From G965227875 sp965227875 (GTDB lineage: Bacteria; Pseudomonadota; Alphaproteobacteria; Rhizobiales; JAJFHC01): 64,000 bases of DNA. This document shows, piece after piece, positions 31,850 to 40,932 of this stretch (within the stretch, counting starts at the first letter, position 1; the number at the start of each line of letters is the position of its first letter). Both the position numbers and the translations under genes were made by a program. The DNA lies in contig OZ245783.1 of assembly GCA_965227875.1 (NCBI GenBank), forward strand, positions 4,774,001-4,838,000, written 5' to 3'. Under the pieces are notes generated by a model. It saw only the letters and a list, made by a program, of their open reading frames with translations, did no database searches and was not told the origin of the DNA.

Positions 31850-32546
31850 TCACGTCAGCGCCGGCTACGGCGACATCCTCGCGGTGGACGACATCTCCTT
31901 CGAGGTGCCCAGAGGCAAGACGTTCGCCCTGCTCGGCGCCAACGGCGCGGGCAAGACCACGACGATCCGCACGATCGCGGGCCAGGTCATGCCGAAATCG
32001 GGCACCGTGACGTTCAAGGGCGAAGATCTCGCCGGAACGGGCGCATCGAAACGCGCCGCGCTCGGCATTGCCTTGTCGCCGGAAGGCCGGCGCCTGTTTC
32101 CCGACCTCACCGTTGCGGAGAATCTCGTCGTCGGCGGCTATTGCCGTGACAGATCGAGACAGGCCGCCAACGCGGAACGGGTGACCGGCTATTTCCCCCG
32201 TCTTGCGGAGCGCTACCGACAGCGGGCCGGATCGCTTTCGGGCGGCGAACAGCAGATGCTTGCCATAGGACGCGCGTTGATGGCGGAGCCGGAACTGCTT
32301 CTCGTCGACGAACTGTCCCTCGGCCTGATGCCCAAGGTGATCGACGACTGCTACCGGGTCATCGATGCCCTGAAACGCGACGGACTGACGATCCTGCTCG
32401 TGGAACAGAACACGGAACGTGCCCTGTCCGTCGCCGACCATGTGGCCGTGCTGGAATCGGGCCGCCTCGCGTGGTCGGGCACCGCGGAAGACGCCGTACA
32501 AAACCAGGATCTCGTCGCAACACTGCTTGGCCTGTCCGCGGCCTGA
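31836..32546 (+). CDS. ABC transporter ATP-binding protein, LivF type
   Basis: 236 residues from the ATG at 31836. Walker A is 'GANGAGKTT', the signature 'LSGGEQQMLAIGRAL', Walker B 'LLLVDELSLGL' and the His-switch position reads 'LLVEQNTERAL' with Gln, as usual for LivF. The Walker B is followed by Leu-Ser in place of Pro. It partners the LivG-type ATPase. hutH begins 30 bases downstream after a GGAGGA site, so the transporter and lyase are in one operon. Confidence 0.94.
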   Translation: MLSLDHVSAGYGDILAVDDISFEVPRGKTFALLGANGAGKTTTIRTIAGQVMPKSGTVTFKGEDLAGTGASKRAALGIALSPEGRRLFPDLTVAENLVVGGYCRDRSRQAANAERVTGYFPRLAERYRQRAGSLSGGEQQMLAIGRALMAEPELLLVDELSLGLMPKVIDDCYRVIDALKRDGLTILLVEQNTERALSVADHVAVLESGRLAWSGTAEDAVQNQDLVATLLGLSAA

Positions 32547-32576
32547 ACCGCGGGACAAATCGGGAGGAGCGCACCA

Positions 32577-34115
32577 ATGACCGGACCCCTGAAATTCGAA
32601 CCGGGACACCTCTCACTCCGCGACGCGAGACGAATTCTGGAGGGCACGGCCTTCGACCTTGCCGACGGCTGGTCCGCGAATGTCGAACGCGGCCTGAGAA
32701 CCGTTTCGGACGTGGTGAAATCCGGCAGGACGGTTTACGGCATAAACACGGGATTCGGCCTTCTGGCCCGCAAATCCATTCCGCTCGACCAGCTTCGCGA
32801 CCTCCAGGTCCGGCTTGTGCGCAGCCACCAGGCCGGCACCGGCGAACCGCTCGATGACGACACCGTCCGGCTCATCCTCGCCCTCAAGGCCAACTCGCTG
32901 GCGCGCGGACATTCCGGCGTGCGGCCGCTCATCGTGGAGCGACTGGTCGAGATGGCGCGCGTCGGTCTTCATCCCGTGATCCCGTCCAAGGGATCCGTCG
33001 GAGCGTCCGGCGACCTCGCCCCGCTGGCGCATCTCTCGGCGACGTTGATCGGGGAAGGACAGATCCGGTGCCGCGGAGAGCTCTTGCCCGCCGCCGACGC
33101 CCTCTCCCGCGCCGGTCTCGAACCGGTGCAGCTCGAAGCCAAGGAAGGGCTCGCACTCCTGAATGGAACGCAGGTGTCGACGGCGCTCGCACTGCGGGGC
33201 CTGTTCGGCGCGGAGGACGCCTTCTGCGGTGCGCTCGTGGCTGGAGCCATGTCGGTCGAAGCGATGAAGGGAAGCGACACGCCGTTCGATCCCCGCATTC
33301 ACGACATCAGGGGCCACCGGGGCCAGATCGACGTCGCCCGGGCGCTGCGCAGTCTCATGGCCGGCAGCAAGATCCGGGAGAGCCATGTTGACTGCGACCG
33401 CGTGCAGGACCCCTATTCGTTGCGCTGCCAGCCCCAGGTGATGGGCGCCTGTCTCGATCAGTTGCGCCAGGCAGCCTCGACGCTTCGCATCGAAGCCAAC
33501 GCCGTGTCGGACAATCCGCTCGTCTTCCCCGACGAGGGCGAAATCCTTTCGGGCGGAAACTTCCATGCCGAACCGGTGGCCATGGCGGCGGACCAGATCG
33601 CCATCGCCCTGTGCGAGATCGGCGCCCTGTCTGAGCGGCGCATGGCGCTGCTCGTCGATCCGAACATGAGCGGACTGCCCGCGTTTCTCGTCCCCGAACC
33701 CGGCCTGAATTCCGGTTTCATGATCGCCCAGGTGACGGCGGCAGCCCTCGCCAGCGAGAACAAGACGATGGCCTTTCCCGCAAGCGTCGACAGCCTTCCG
33801 ACGTCGGCCAACCAGGAAGACCACGTATCCATGGCGACCCACGGCGCGCGAAGACTGAAGGTCATGGCCGTGAACACGGTCGGGATCGTCGCGATCGAGA
33901 TGCTCGGCGCCGCCCAGGGCCTCGATTTCCACCGCCCGCTTGAAACGTCGGCCCAGCTCATGCCGGCCTGTCGCGCGATCCGTGATGCCGTCCCCGCGGT
34001 GGCGGACGACCGTGCGCTGTCGGACGATATCGAAAAGGCGCGCGTAATCATCGCCGGCCGCTCCGGCTTCCACCCCGTGGTCGAGGACCTGTTGCCCTCC
34101 GCGACGGAAGGGTGA
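32577..34115 (+). CDS. hutH: Histidine ammonia-lyase (HutH)
   Basis: The 512-residue enzyme has the MIO-forming triad Ala143-Ser144-Gly145 in 'GSVGASGDLAPLAHL'. Other conserved blocks are 'YGINTGFGLLA', 'QDPYSLRCQPQVMGA', 'SDNPLVF' and 'ETSAQLMPACRAIRDAVPA'. It removes ammonia from L-histidine to give trans-urocanate, the first hut step and the source of the HutC inducer. GGAGGA precedes the ATG. It is the last gene of the hutC operon and meets the next gene tail to tail with only four bases between. Confidence 0.98.
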   Translation: MTGPLKFEPGHLSLRDARRILEGTAFDLADGWSANVERGLRTVSDVVKSGRTVYGINTGFGLLARKSIPLDQLRDLQVRLVRSHQAGTGEPLDDDTVRLILALKANSLARGHSGVRPLIVERLVEMARVGLHPVIPSKGSVGASGDLAPLAHLSATLIGEGQIRCRGELLPAADALSRAGLEPVQLEAKEGLALLNGTQVSTALALRGLFGAEDAFCGALVAGAMSVEAMKGSDTPFDPRIHDIRGHRGQIDVARALRSLMAGSKIRESHVDCDRVQDPYSLRCQPQVMGACLDQLRQAASTLRIEANAVSDNPLVFPDEGEILSGGNFHAEPVAMAADQIAIALCEIGALSERRMALLVDPNMSGLPAFLVPEPGLNSGFMIAQVTAAALASENKTMAFPASVDSLPTSANQEDHVSMATHGARRLKVMAVNTVGIVAIEMLGAAQGLDFHRPLETSAQLMPACRAIRDAVPAVADDRALSDDIEKARVIIAGRSGFHPVVEDLLPSATEG

Positions 34116-34119
34116 AGCC

Positions 34120-36792
34120 CTAACGATACCCGAGCGTCAGCCGATAGGGCGCGACGCTGCGCCCGCCCTTCCCGTCCGTCACGCGCAGGACATAGCGGCC
34201 GGGTTCGGCGATATCGACCGCGAGGGTCCCGTCCCCGCCGGGCGACTTGTCCGGAAGCCAGTTTCCGCCGCTCGCCCGATGCACACCCAGGTTGACGGCC
34301 ATGCCCTGCGGCTGGCCCGCAATCGCGATGGTCCAGCGTCCGGCTCTCGTCAGATTGGCGACGTAGAAGTCGGCATCCCCCTTGGGGAGGATCGTTCCGC
34401 TGATCTCGCCGTCAGGCGAAACGGGACTCGCGGACGCGGCCGAATTGTTCGGTTCGCGACGATCCGGGCTCGGCGTGTAGCGTGCGGCGAAACTGTAGGC
34501 GTCCGCGTTCCGGCCCGCCTTCGCGTCGGTCGCCCGAAGCACATACCGTCCGGGGCCCGGCAGATCGACGACCAGCCGCCCGTCTCCTTTCGGCGAACGG
34601 TCCGTGAACCAGTTGCCGCCCGATGCCGCATGAACGCCGTAGGCCATCTGAATGCCCGCCGGGGCTCTGATCGTTTCGATCGACCACTCGCCGTGGGTCG
34701 GCACGTCGATCGCGTAATAGTCCGCGTCGCCGGACGGCAGGATCGTCGCCGTCACCCTTGCATCCGGCCCGATCGACCGGGCCTGGGCGGCAGAACCATT
34801 GGGCTCGAAACCGTCGTCACTCGGCTTCCACGACAGGCCGACACGGTATTGTCCGGCGGACCGTCCGCCCTTGGTATCCGTGATGCGCAGGACGTATTCA
34901 CCGGGCTCCGGAATGTCCACGACAAGTTTGCCGTCGTCCTTCGGAGACCGGTCCGACAGCCAATTGCCCCCCGCGGCGGGATGCACGCCGAAGGCCAGCG
35001 ACATGCCGGCCGGCTGTGCCTGTCTCTCGATGGTCCACTCGCCGTGCCGGGGGAAGCGGACCTTGAAGAAGTCGGCGTCACCCGCCGGCAGGATGGCCCC
35101 GGTCAAGGTCTCGTCCGGCCCGACACTCGCGGCAGTGGCGGCCGACTGGTTCGGCTCGTGCATATCGCCGGTTTCGGCATAGGCCAGATCGAGCAGGTAG
35201 GGGTCGACGCTCCGCCCTCCGGCCCCGTCGATCACGCGAAGCACGTACCGGCCGGGTTCGGGCAGATCGACCACGAGCTTTCCATCCCCCTTCGGCGAGC
35301 GGTCCGCCAGCCAGTTCCCGCCACCGGAATGGTGCACCCCGAACTGCAGCTTCATGCCGTCGGGACGGGCCCTGTCGGCGATCGTCCATTCGCCCTGGCG
35401 GGCAACGTCCACCTGATAGAAGTCCGCATCCCCGCGAGGCAGGATCGTCCCAACGAGCGACCCGCTTGCCGGAGTCGCGGCGGCAGTCGCCGCAGCGGGG
35501 TTGGGTTCGCCGCGATCCGGACTTGGACGGAAGACGGTTTCCAGCGAATAGGGCATCGCCGCCGCGGACTTGTCCGTTCGGGTCGCCCGCACGACAAAAC
35601 GGCCCGGTGCCGGCAGATCGAACACCCATTTGCCGTCGCTCCTGGCGGACTCGTCCTTGATCCAGTTCCCGCCCTGCGCCGGGTGCACCCCGACCTGCAG
35701 CGACGCACGACCGGGGTTCAGCACCTGCAGTTCACCATGCCTGCCGACTTCGATGCTGAAGAAATCGACGTCGCCTGTCTTGTCGAACACCGCATCGATC
35801 GTGCCCGATGGCGGCACCGGCGTTGCCACGGCGGCGCTGTCGTTGGGTTCCTGTTCACCCGTCGAGCCGGCGGAGGGAAGCGCGCCCGTGGTACCTGCCG
35901 TGCTGCCCGACGGAAGCAGGGGCGTGGGGCTGCCCGGCAGTCCGGGTGCAAGAACGGCAGGCCCCGGAAGAACTGGCGCACCCTGGGATCCGGAACCGGC
36001 GGTACCCTGCCCGCTCGGAAGTTGACTGCCGCTGCCGTCGGCGGTTACGGCGGAACGCAGGGGGCATTCGAACTCGAAGCTCCAGCGCGTACCGGAGGTA
36101 TTGCCGTCACAATTCGGAAACACGGTCACCGAAGCGGTTCCGGCGCCCGCGGGGATGTCCAGTTCGAACGTTCCCGTGCCGCTCACACAGCCGGTGGACT
36201 TCGTGACCGTACCGACCGTGACGTCCATCCGGTCCTTGATCCTGAGCATTCCCCATGAAAACCCGGCCTTGCCGACAAACCCGCCGAGGTCGACCGTCAC
36301 ACCGCCTCCCGCATCTCCTCCCTGCTCCACCGCGGAATTGCATTCGGCGGTCCCGGCCTCGTCCTCTTCCGTCTTCACAAACCCGATTTCAAGGTCGAAA
36401 CGACCGACCTTGATGCTTCTGGGTTCGGTAACGAACAGAGAGACAATCTCACTTTCGCCGTCGGGCGCCTCATCACGGATGGAGAATTCGAACACGATCT
36501 CTTGCGTCGCACCCGGTTCGAGCGAAAACCGTCGCGGCTCCAGTGTCGTCATCTCGACATAGTGAAGCGGCAGTACGGGTACGATGTCATAATCCGGTAT
36601 CGTCAGATTGGTGTCATTCCGTATTGTAATCACAATTACGTTTTTACTGGACCCGATCTTGAACTGGTCGGAGTGCTGGCCACTCAGGCCCGGTTCGAAG
36701 GACTGCTGACTGAAAGCCGAAAAACAGAAAAAGAGCAGGAGCAGGATCGCGAACATGATCGTGCGAACCGTGAGGGCAGATGAAGTGTTCAT
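34120..36792 (-). CDS. Exported protein with five PPC-like repeats
   Basis: 890 residues from the ATG at 36792, which overlaps the stop of the upstream gene (ATGA). A hydrophobic signal ('FAILLLLFFCFSAFS') precedes an Ig-like N-terminal region of about 200 residues. A Ser/Gly/Pro linker follows. Then come five repeats of about 115 residues, each opening 'EPN.SAA.A' and containing 'GDADFY', 'GVH...GGNW', 'DRSPKGDGKLVVD' and 'EPGRYVLR'. They resemble bacterial pre-peptidase C-terminal (PPC) domains, but no peptidase is attached. It is probably periplasmic or secreted and may bind carbohydrate or protein. The repeats are well conserved, suggesting recent duplication. Function unknown. Confidence 0.75.
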   Translation of the reverse strand: MNTSSALTVRTIMFAILLLLFFCFSAFSQQSFEPGLSGQHSDQFKIGSSKNVIVITIRNDTNLTIPDYDIVPVLPLHYVEMTTLEPRRFSLEPGATQEIVFEFSIRDEAPDGESEIVSLFVTEPRSIKVGRFDLEIGFVKTEEDEAGTAECNSAVEQGGDAGGGVTVDLGGFVGKAGFSWGMLRIKDRMDVTVGTVTKSTGCVSGTGTFELDIPAGAGTASVTVFPNCDGNTSGTRWSFEFECPLRSAVTADGSGSQLPSGQGTAGSGSQGAPVLPGPAVLAPGLPGSPTPLLPSGSTAGTTGALPSAGSTGEQEPNDSAAVATPVPPSGTIDAVFDKTGDVDFFSIEVGRHGELQVLNPGRASLQVGVHPAQGGNWIKDESARSDGKWVFDLPAPGRFVVRATRTDKSAAAMPYSLETVFRPSPDRGEPNPAAATAAATPASGSLVGTILPRGDADFYQVDVARQGEWTIADRARPDGMKLQFGVHHSGGGNWLADRSPKGDGKLVVDLPEPGRYVLRVIDGAGGRSVDPYLLDLAYAETGDMHEPNQSAATAASVGPDETLTGAILPAGDADFFKVRFPRHGEWTIERQAQPAGMSLAFGVHPAAGGNWLSDRSPKDDGKLVVDIPEPGEYVLRITDTKGGRSAGQYRVGLSWKPSDDGFEPNGSAAQARSIGPDARVTATILPSGDADYYAIDVPTHGEWSIETIRAPAGIQMAYGVHAASGGNWFTDRSPKGDGRLVVDLPGPGRYVLRATDAKAGRNADAYSFAARYTPSPDRREPNNSAASASPVSPDGEISGTILPKGDADFYVANLTRAGRWTIAIAGQPQGMAVNLGVHRASGGNWLPDKSPGGDGTLAVDIAEPGRYVLRVTDGKGGRSVAPYRLTLGYR

Positions 36793-38123
36793 TGTCCCTT
36801 GGCCTTCGTGCCGACGGCCGAACTCGTTTTCGGATCGCACAAGGATGCGCGGCGCCACTCGAAGAAGTTGTCGACGTAGGTCCCCAAGCCGGTTCCGTCG
36901 TTCGTCGGCTTGAGTTGGTCGAGCGCGAAGAATCCGTGCCGCATGAACGTGTTGTCGCGGCCCGTCGCTTTCGCGATGTACCAGACCACATGCTTCTGCA
37001 GCACACGTTTGAGAAACACCCTCCAGTTAAGCTGAACCCCTTTGCATGTTGAGACCTCCGCGAGCCTGTCGCGGTCGAGAATGAGTTCGGCAGGGTCGAG
37101 AACATCCCCCTCTCCCTTGTCCGCGGAGATAACGATCTGGATGGTCTGGCCGGGTGTGAGATAAGTCGTGCCCCGCAGGGAGGAACTGAAACTGTGCCCG
37201 TTCATCGGCTCTACCAGAGGGTCGACAGGCGGTGCCAGCGCCCCTGACCAGCGCCAGTGCATGTGCACGCAATCAAAGGCATATTCGCGGCAGCCGGGGA
37301 TGACCATCGTCCGCTGGCCATCATTGTCGAGCGCGGTATGGAGATTGTCGAAGTCGCCTGTCCGGCCGTCGATCTGGGCGAAAAACGATCTCTCTGATGC
37401 AAAGACCGGAGCGAGCCCCGCAGTCAGGAATGAGTTGACAGTATAGTCATAGTCGGAAGTTCCACCGATACCCACACTGCCATAATCGATCCGATAATAA
37501 GCGGTTACCGAGACATCATCGTCGGTGACCGTCGGATCATCGGCTTCCCACCAGTAATGAACCAGTGGAATGAAACGATAACAGGTCCGAGCGAAAAACA
37601 TGCTCGCAGCCATGCGCTGACCACCAGCGCAACGACTCTCCCCGTCACCGAACCGGTAAAGATAGGTGGCAATAAAAGTGCCACGTACGGAACCCTTCGT
37701 GAGCTTCTTTACAAAGCGCCACTCGATGGTCCGTCCGCCGTCTTTGATGACAGAGTCATGGTTTTGCGCCAGGTCGCTTGCGCAAAACTGGACGACCTCG
37801 GAGTCCCATTCGCCACCCGTGCGCTGGGCGACTACGAAATGCGGTACCCGCACCGCAGGCAGAAACAGCTTTCCTCCTGCCCGGATTTCGGTGAAGACGA
37901 GCCCCTTGGTGTTTTGCACTTCGTATCGTGCACTCCACGGCGCAGCGTTGACCGTACCGCTGCCCAAAACATACGGATCCTCGTCGGCACACGTCCTGGG
38001 CACATCGAACTTCGCCCTGATCGTACTGGCATCAGCCCCCGCGACATCGAGCATCGTCGCGACAATGACCAGGATGCCGCCAAAAGCTGACAAGAGCAAA
38101 CAACACCTGACCAATGCATTCAT
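36789..38123 (-). CDS. Exported protein of unknown function, coupled to the PPC-repeat protein
   Basis: 444 residues from the ATG at 38123; an ORF start at 38162 adds 13 charged residues before the signal peptide ('LVRCCLLLSAFGGILVIVAT'). The mature protein is rich in Trp, Tyr and Asp and appears mainly beta. It includes 'CVHMHWRWSGAL', 'PLVHYWWEADDP' and 'FSSSLRGTTYLTPGQTIQIV'. The His-x-His pair and several Cys may bind metal or form disulfides, but I do not recognise a family. Codon use is less GC-rich than the hut genes around it. The overlap with the downstream gene means the two proteins are made together and may interact. Confidence 0.7.
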   Translation of the reverse strand: MNALVRCCLLLSAFGGILVIVATMLDVAGADASTIRAKFDVPRTCADEDPYVLGSGTVNAAPWSARYEVQNTKGLVFTEIRAGGKLFLPAVRVPHFVVAQRTGGEWDSEVVQFCASDLAQNHDSVIKDGGRTIEWRFVKKLTKGSVRGTFIATYLYRFGDGESRCAGGQRMAASMFFARTCYRFIPLVHYWWEADDPTVTDDDVSVTAYYRIDYGSVGIGGTSDYDYTVNSFLTAGLAPVFASERSFFAQIDGRTGDFDNLHTALDNDGQRTMVIPGCREYAFDCVHMHWRWSGALAPPVDPLVEPMNGHSFSSSLRGTTYLTPGQTIQIVISADKGEGDVLDPAELILDRDRLAEVSTCKGVQLNWRVFLKRVLQKHVVWYIAKATGRDNTFMRHGFFALDQLKPTNDGTGLGTYVDNFFEWRRASLCDPKTSSAVGTKAKGQ

Positions 38124-38264
38124 GCGACCGTCCTCCGTCGCCTCCTCAGGCGCCAGCCGCAATCCGGAATGGACAATGGTGTTTGACGATGGCCGGCGCC
38201 GACCATGATTGCCACCGTTAAGTATGACTCCGTAGAAAAAGCGATTGCAAGCAGGAGAGCGGAA

Positions 38265-39644
38265 TCAGGATTGCAACAGTTTTTCCATCGTTCTCCGGAA
38301 ACGATCGGCGATGCGGTCCTCATCCGCGTGCCGGCCGTCCGCGATCACCTGCCGTCCGCCGCAGACCACGTCGCGCACGGGGCTCGCCTGGCTGGCGAAA
38401 ATCCAGGCATCCGCGAGTTGATCGCCGGTCCGCGCGGCGAAGGCCGGAAGGTCCGTGTCCACCGCAACGAGGTCGCAGGGCGAACCGATGGCGAGCGCCC
38501 CGCCTCCACGCCCCAGGGCCCTTGAACCGCCTTCGAGCGCGGAACGATAGAGGCTCGCACCTGTGGATTTCCCCTCACCGCCGCCCAGCACGTTGCGCTT
38601 GCGGTAAAGCAGCCGCTGACCGTACTCGTAGGTCCGCAATTCATCCGCGACGCTGACCGCGATATGGCTGTCCGAACCCACGCCCCACGCGCCATTCCGC
38701 TCCCGGTAGCGTACGGCCTGGAAGAAGCCGTCTCCGAGGTTCGCCTCGGTTGTCGGGCAAAGCCCGGCCACCGCGCCGCTGGCCGCGAGCCGGTCGGTTT
38801 CCGCGTCGTCCATGTGCGTGGCATGGATCAGGCACCATGCATCGTCGACCGCGAAGTGATCGAACAGATAGTCCACGGGCCTGCGGCCGCACCAGGCCAT
38901 GCAGTCGTCCACTTCCTTCGTCTGTTCCGCGATATGGATATGCACCCTGCCCTGCGGGTCCATCCCCCGGAACCCGACAAGCACCTCGTCGAGAAGATCT
39001 TTTGTCACCGCGCGTAGCGAATGCGGTGCGATGCCCACCCGCACTTGGGGATCGTCCGCGTGGCGGCTGCGCAAAGTGTCGACGATCGTGAGAAACTGGT
39101 CTGCATCATTGAGGAAGCGCCGCTGGCCTTCGACCGGAGCCTGGCCGCCGAAACCGCCGAACGCGTAGAGGACCGGAAGATGGGTGATCGCGATACCGGT
39201 CTGCCTGGCCGCTTCAATGACGCGGTCCGAGAGTTCCGTGAGGTTTTCGTACGGTTCCCCGTTGGGTCCGTGATGGACATAGTGGAACTCCCCGACGGCC
39301 GTGAAACCTGCCTTCAGCATGTCGATATAGAGCTGGGCGGCGATTGCCTCCACATGTTCCGGCGTCAACTGTCCCAGAAAGCCGTACATGACCTTGCGCC
39401 AGGTCCAGAAACTGTCGTCGCTCGGACCGGACACTTCCGCCAGCCCCGCCATGGCCCGCTGAAACGCGTGGCTGTGCAGGTTCGGCATGCCGGGAAATAC
39501 CGCACCGTGAAGACGGACGGCATCCGCGGGCGGGGTCTCGCCGGTCAGGATCTGCTCTATGCGGCCATCCGCACCGGCGGAGATCAGGACATCGTTCGCC
39601 CAGCCGGTTTCAAGCAGAGCCTGCGTGCAATAAAACGTAGCCAT
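38265..39644 (-). CDS. hutF: Formimidoylglutamate deiminase (HutF)
   Basis: 459 residues from the ATG at 39644, with GGAG close upstream; an ORF start at 39755 crosses the operator and is rejected. It is an amidohydrolase-superfamily enzyme. The metal His57 and His59 are in 'NLHSHAFQRAMAG', later ligands in 'VHIHIAEQ' and 'LIHATHMDD', and the Asp is in 'VGSDSH'. HutF removes ammonia from N-formimino-L-glutamate to give N-formyl-L-glutamate, which HutG then hydrolyses. It is divergent from hutI, with the HutC palindrome between the two starts. Confidence 0.96.
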   Translation of the reverse strand: MATFYCTQALLETGWANDVLISAGADGRIEQILTGETPPADAVRLHGAVFPGMPNLHSHAFQRAMAGLAEVSGPSDDSFWTWRKVMYGFLGQLTPEHVEAIAAQLYIDMLKAGFTAVGEFHYVHHGPNGEPYENLTELSDRVIEAARQTGIAITHLPVLYAFGGFGGQAPVEGQRRFLNDADQFLTIVDTLRSRHADDPQVRVGIAPHSLRAVTKDLLDEVLVGFRGMDPQGRVHIHIAEQTKEVDDCMAWCGRRPVDYLFDHFAVDDAWCLIHATHMDDAETDRLAASGAVAGLCPTTEANLGDGFFQAVRYRERNGAWGVGSDSHIAVSVADELRTYEYGQRLLYRKRNVLGGGEGKSTGASLYRSALEGGSRALGRGGGALAIGSPCDLVAVDTDLPAFAARTGDQLADAWIFASQASPVRDVVCGGRQVIADGRHADEDRIADRFRRTMEKLLQS

Positions 39645-39668
39645 GGAGCACTCCCCGCGATAATCTAA

Positions 39669-39680
39669 TTGTATATACAA
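39669..39680. promoter_or_regulatory. HutC operator between hutF and hutI
   Basis: TTGTATATACAA, identical to 24782-24793. It lies in the 58-bp space between divergent hutF and hutI, 25 bases from the hutF start and 22 from the hutI start, so one bound HutC could silence both. Confidence 0.88.
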
Positions 39681-39702
39681 GACGGAATACGGAGCGGTTG
39701 CA

Positions 39703-40932
39703 ATGGAATTCGGCGATTGGGACGGATTGTGGATACATGCGGGCCTCGCCACCATGCAGCCGGGCGAGAAAGCTTATGGCGCCGTCGAAAACGCAGCGAT
39801 CGCGGTCAAGGACGGCCGCATCGCATGGCTGGGTGGGATGGACGAATTGCCCGCACCGTCCGGCGAACTCGCCGAGGAGGTCCATGATGTCGGAGGACGC
39901 TGGATCACGCCAGGTCTCATAGACTGCCACACCCACGTCGTGTTCGGCGGCAACCGTGCGGCCGAGTTCGAAATGCGTCTCGAAGGCGCGACCTACGAGG
40001 AGATCTCGCGCGCCGGCGGGGGGATCCGCTCGACCGTGACGGCAACCCGTTCGGCCAGCGAGTTCGAACTGGTCGCTTCCGCCCTGCCCCGCGTCGACCA
40101 CCTTCTCGCGGAAGGCGTCACCACGCTCGAGATCAAGTCCGGCTATGGCCTGGATGTCGAAACCGAATGCCGGATGCTTTCCGCCGCGCGGCAGATCGGT
40201 CAGGAACGGAATGTATCCGTCGTTACAAGTTTTCTCGGCGCCCACGCCCTGCCGCCGGAATACGAAGGCCGCGATGACGACTACATCGACTTCGTATGTG
40301 CCGAGGCCCTGCCCGAAGTGGCGAGGCTCGGCCTCGCGGACGCCGTGGACGGTTTCAGCGAGGGCATCGCCTTCACCCCCGAACAGATGTCACGGGTCTT
40401 CGACAAGGCCAGGGAACTCGGCCTGCCCGTCAAGCTTCACGCCGAGCAGCTCAGCGATCTCAAGGGTGCCGTCATGGCCGCTTCCTATAGTGCTCTCTCC
40501 GCCGATCATCTGGAGTATCTTGCCGAAGACGGCGTCAGGGCGATGGCCGATGCCGGCACTGTGGCCGTTCTCCTGCCGGGCGCGTTCTATTTCCTTCGCG
40601 AAACGCAGTTGCCGCCTCTGGACCTGCTGCGCGAGCATGGTGTTCCCATCGCACTGGCGACGGACTGCAACCCGGGCAGTTCGCCTGTCACGTCGCTTCT
40701 GCTGACGCTCAACATGGCCTGCACCCTCTTCAGGATGACGCCCGAGGAGACCCTGACCGCCGTGACGCGCAATGCAGCCCGCGCGCTTGGCCTGGACGAC
40801 AGGGGCGTACTGGCGCCGGGACTTCGTGCCGACTTCGCGGTCTGGAGCATCGAGCGCCCGGGGGAACTCTCCTACCGTGTCGGCTTCAATCCGCTCTACC
40901 AGACCGTCTTCGGCGGAAAGGTGCGGAACTGA
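39703..40932 (+). CDS. hutI: Imidazolonepropionase (HutI)
   Basis: The 409-residue enzyme has metal ligands His76 and His78 in 'DCHTHVVFGGNRAAEFE', then 'SFLGAHALPPEY', 'KLHAEQ' and 'LATDCNPGSSPV', all typical of HutI. It hydrolyses 4-imidazolone-5-propionate to N-formimino-L-glutamate using one zinc or iron. GGAG precedes the ATG. Its stop overlaps the hutG start (TGATG), so the pair is translationally coupled. Confidence 0.97.
   Translation: MEFGDWDGLWIHAGLATMQPGEKAYGAVENAAIAVKDGRIAWLGGMDELPAPSGELAEEVHDVGGRWITPGLIDCHTHVVFGGNRAAEFEMRLEGATYEEISRAGGGIRSTVTATRSASEFELVASALPRVDHLLAEGVTTLEIKSGYGLDVETECRMLSAARQIGQERNVSVVTSFLGAHALPPEYEGRDDDYIDFVCAEALPEVARLGLADAVDGFSEGIAFTPEQMSRVFDKARELGLPVKLHAEQLSDLKGAVMAASYSALSADHLEYLAEDGVRAMADAGTVAVLLPGAFYFLRETQLPPLDLLREHGVPIALATDCNPGSSPVTSLLLTLNMACTLFRMTPEETLTAVTRNAARALGLDDRGVLAPGLRADFAVWSIERPGELSYRVGFNPLYQTVFGGKVRN

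Noticed and set aside
32613..34073. 486-codon minus-strand ORF
   Set aside because: Antisense to hutH, low-complexity His/Arg-rich product, no start signal.
34279..36258. 659-codon plus-strand ORF
   Set aside because: Antisense to the PPC-repeat protein; its apparent internal repeats only mirror that gene's repeats.
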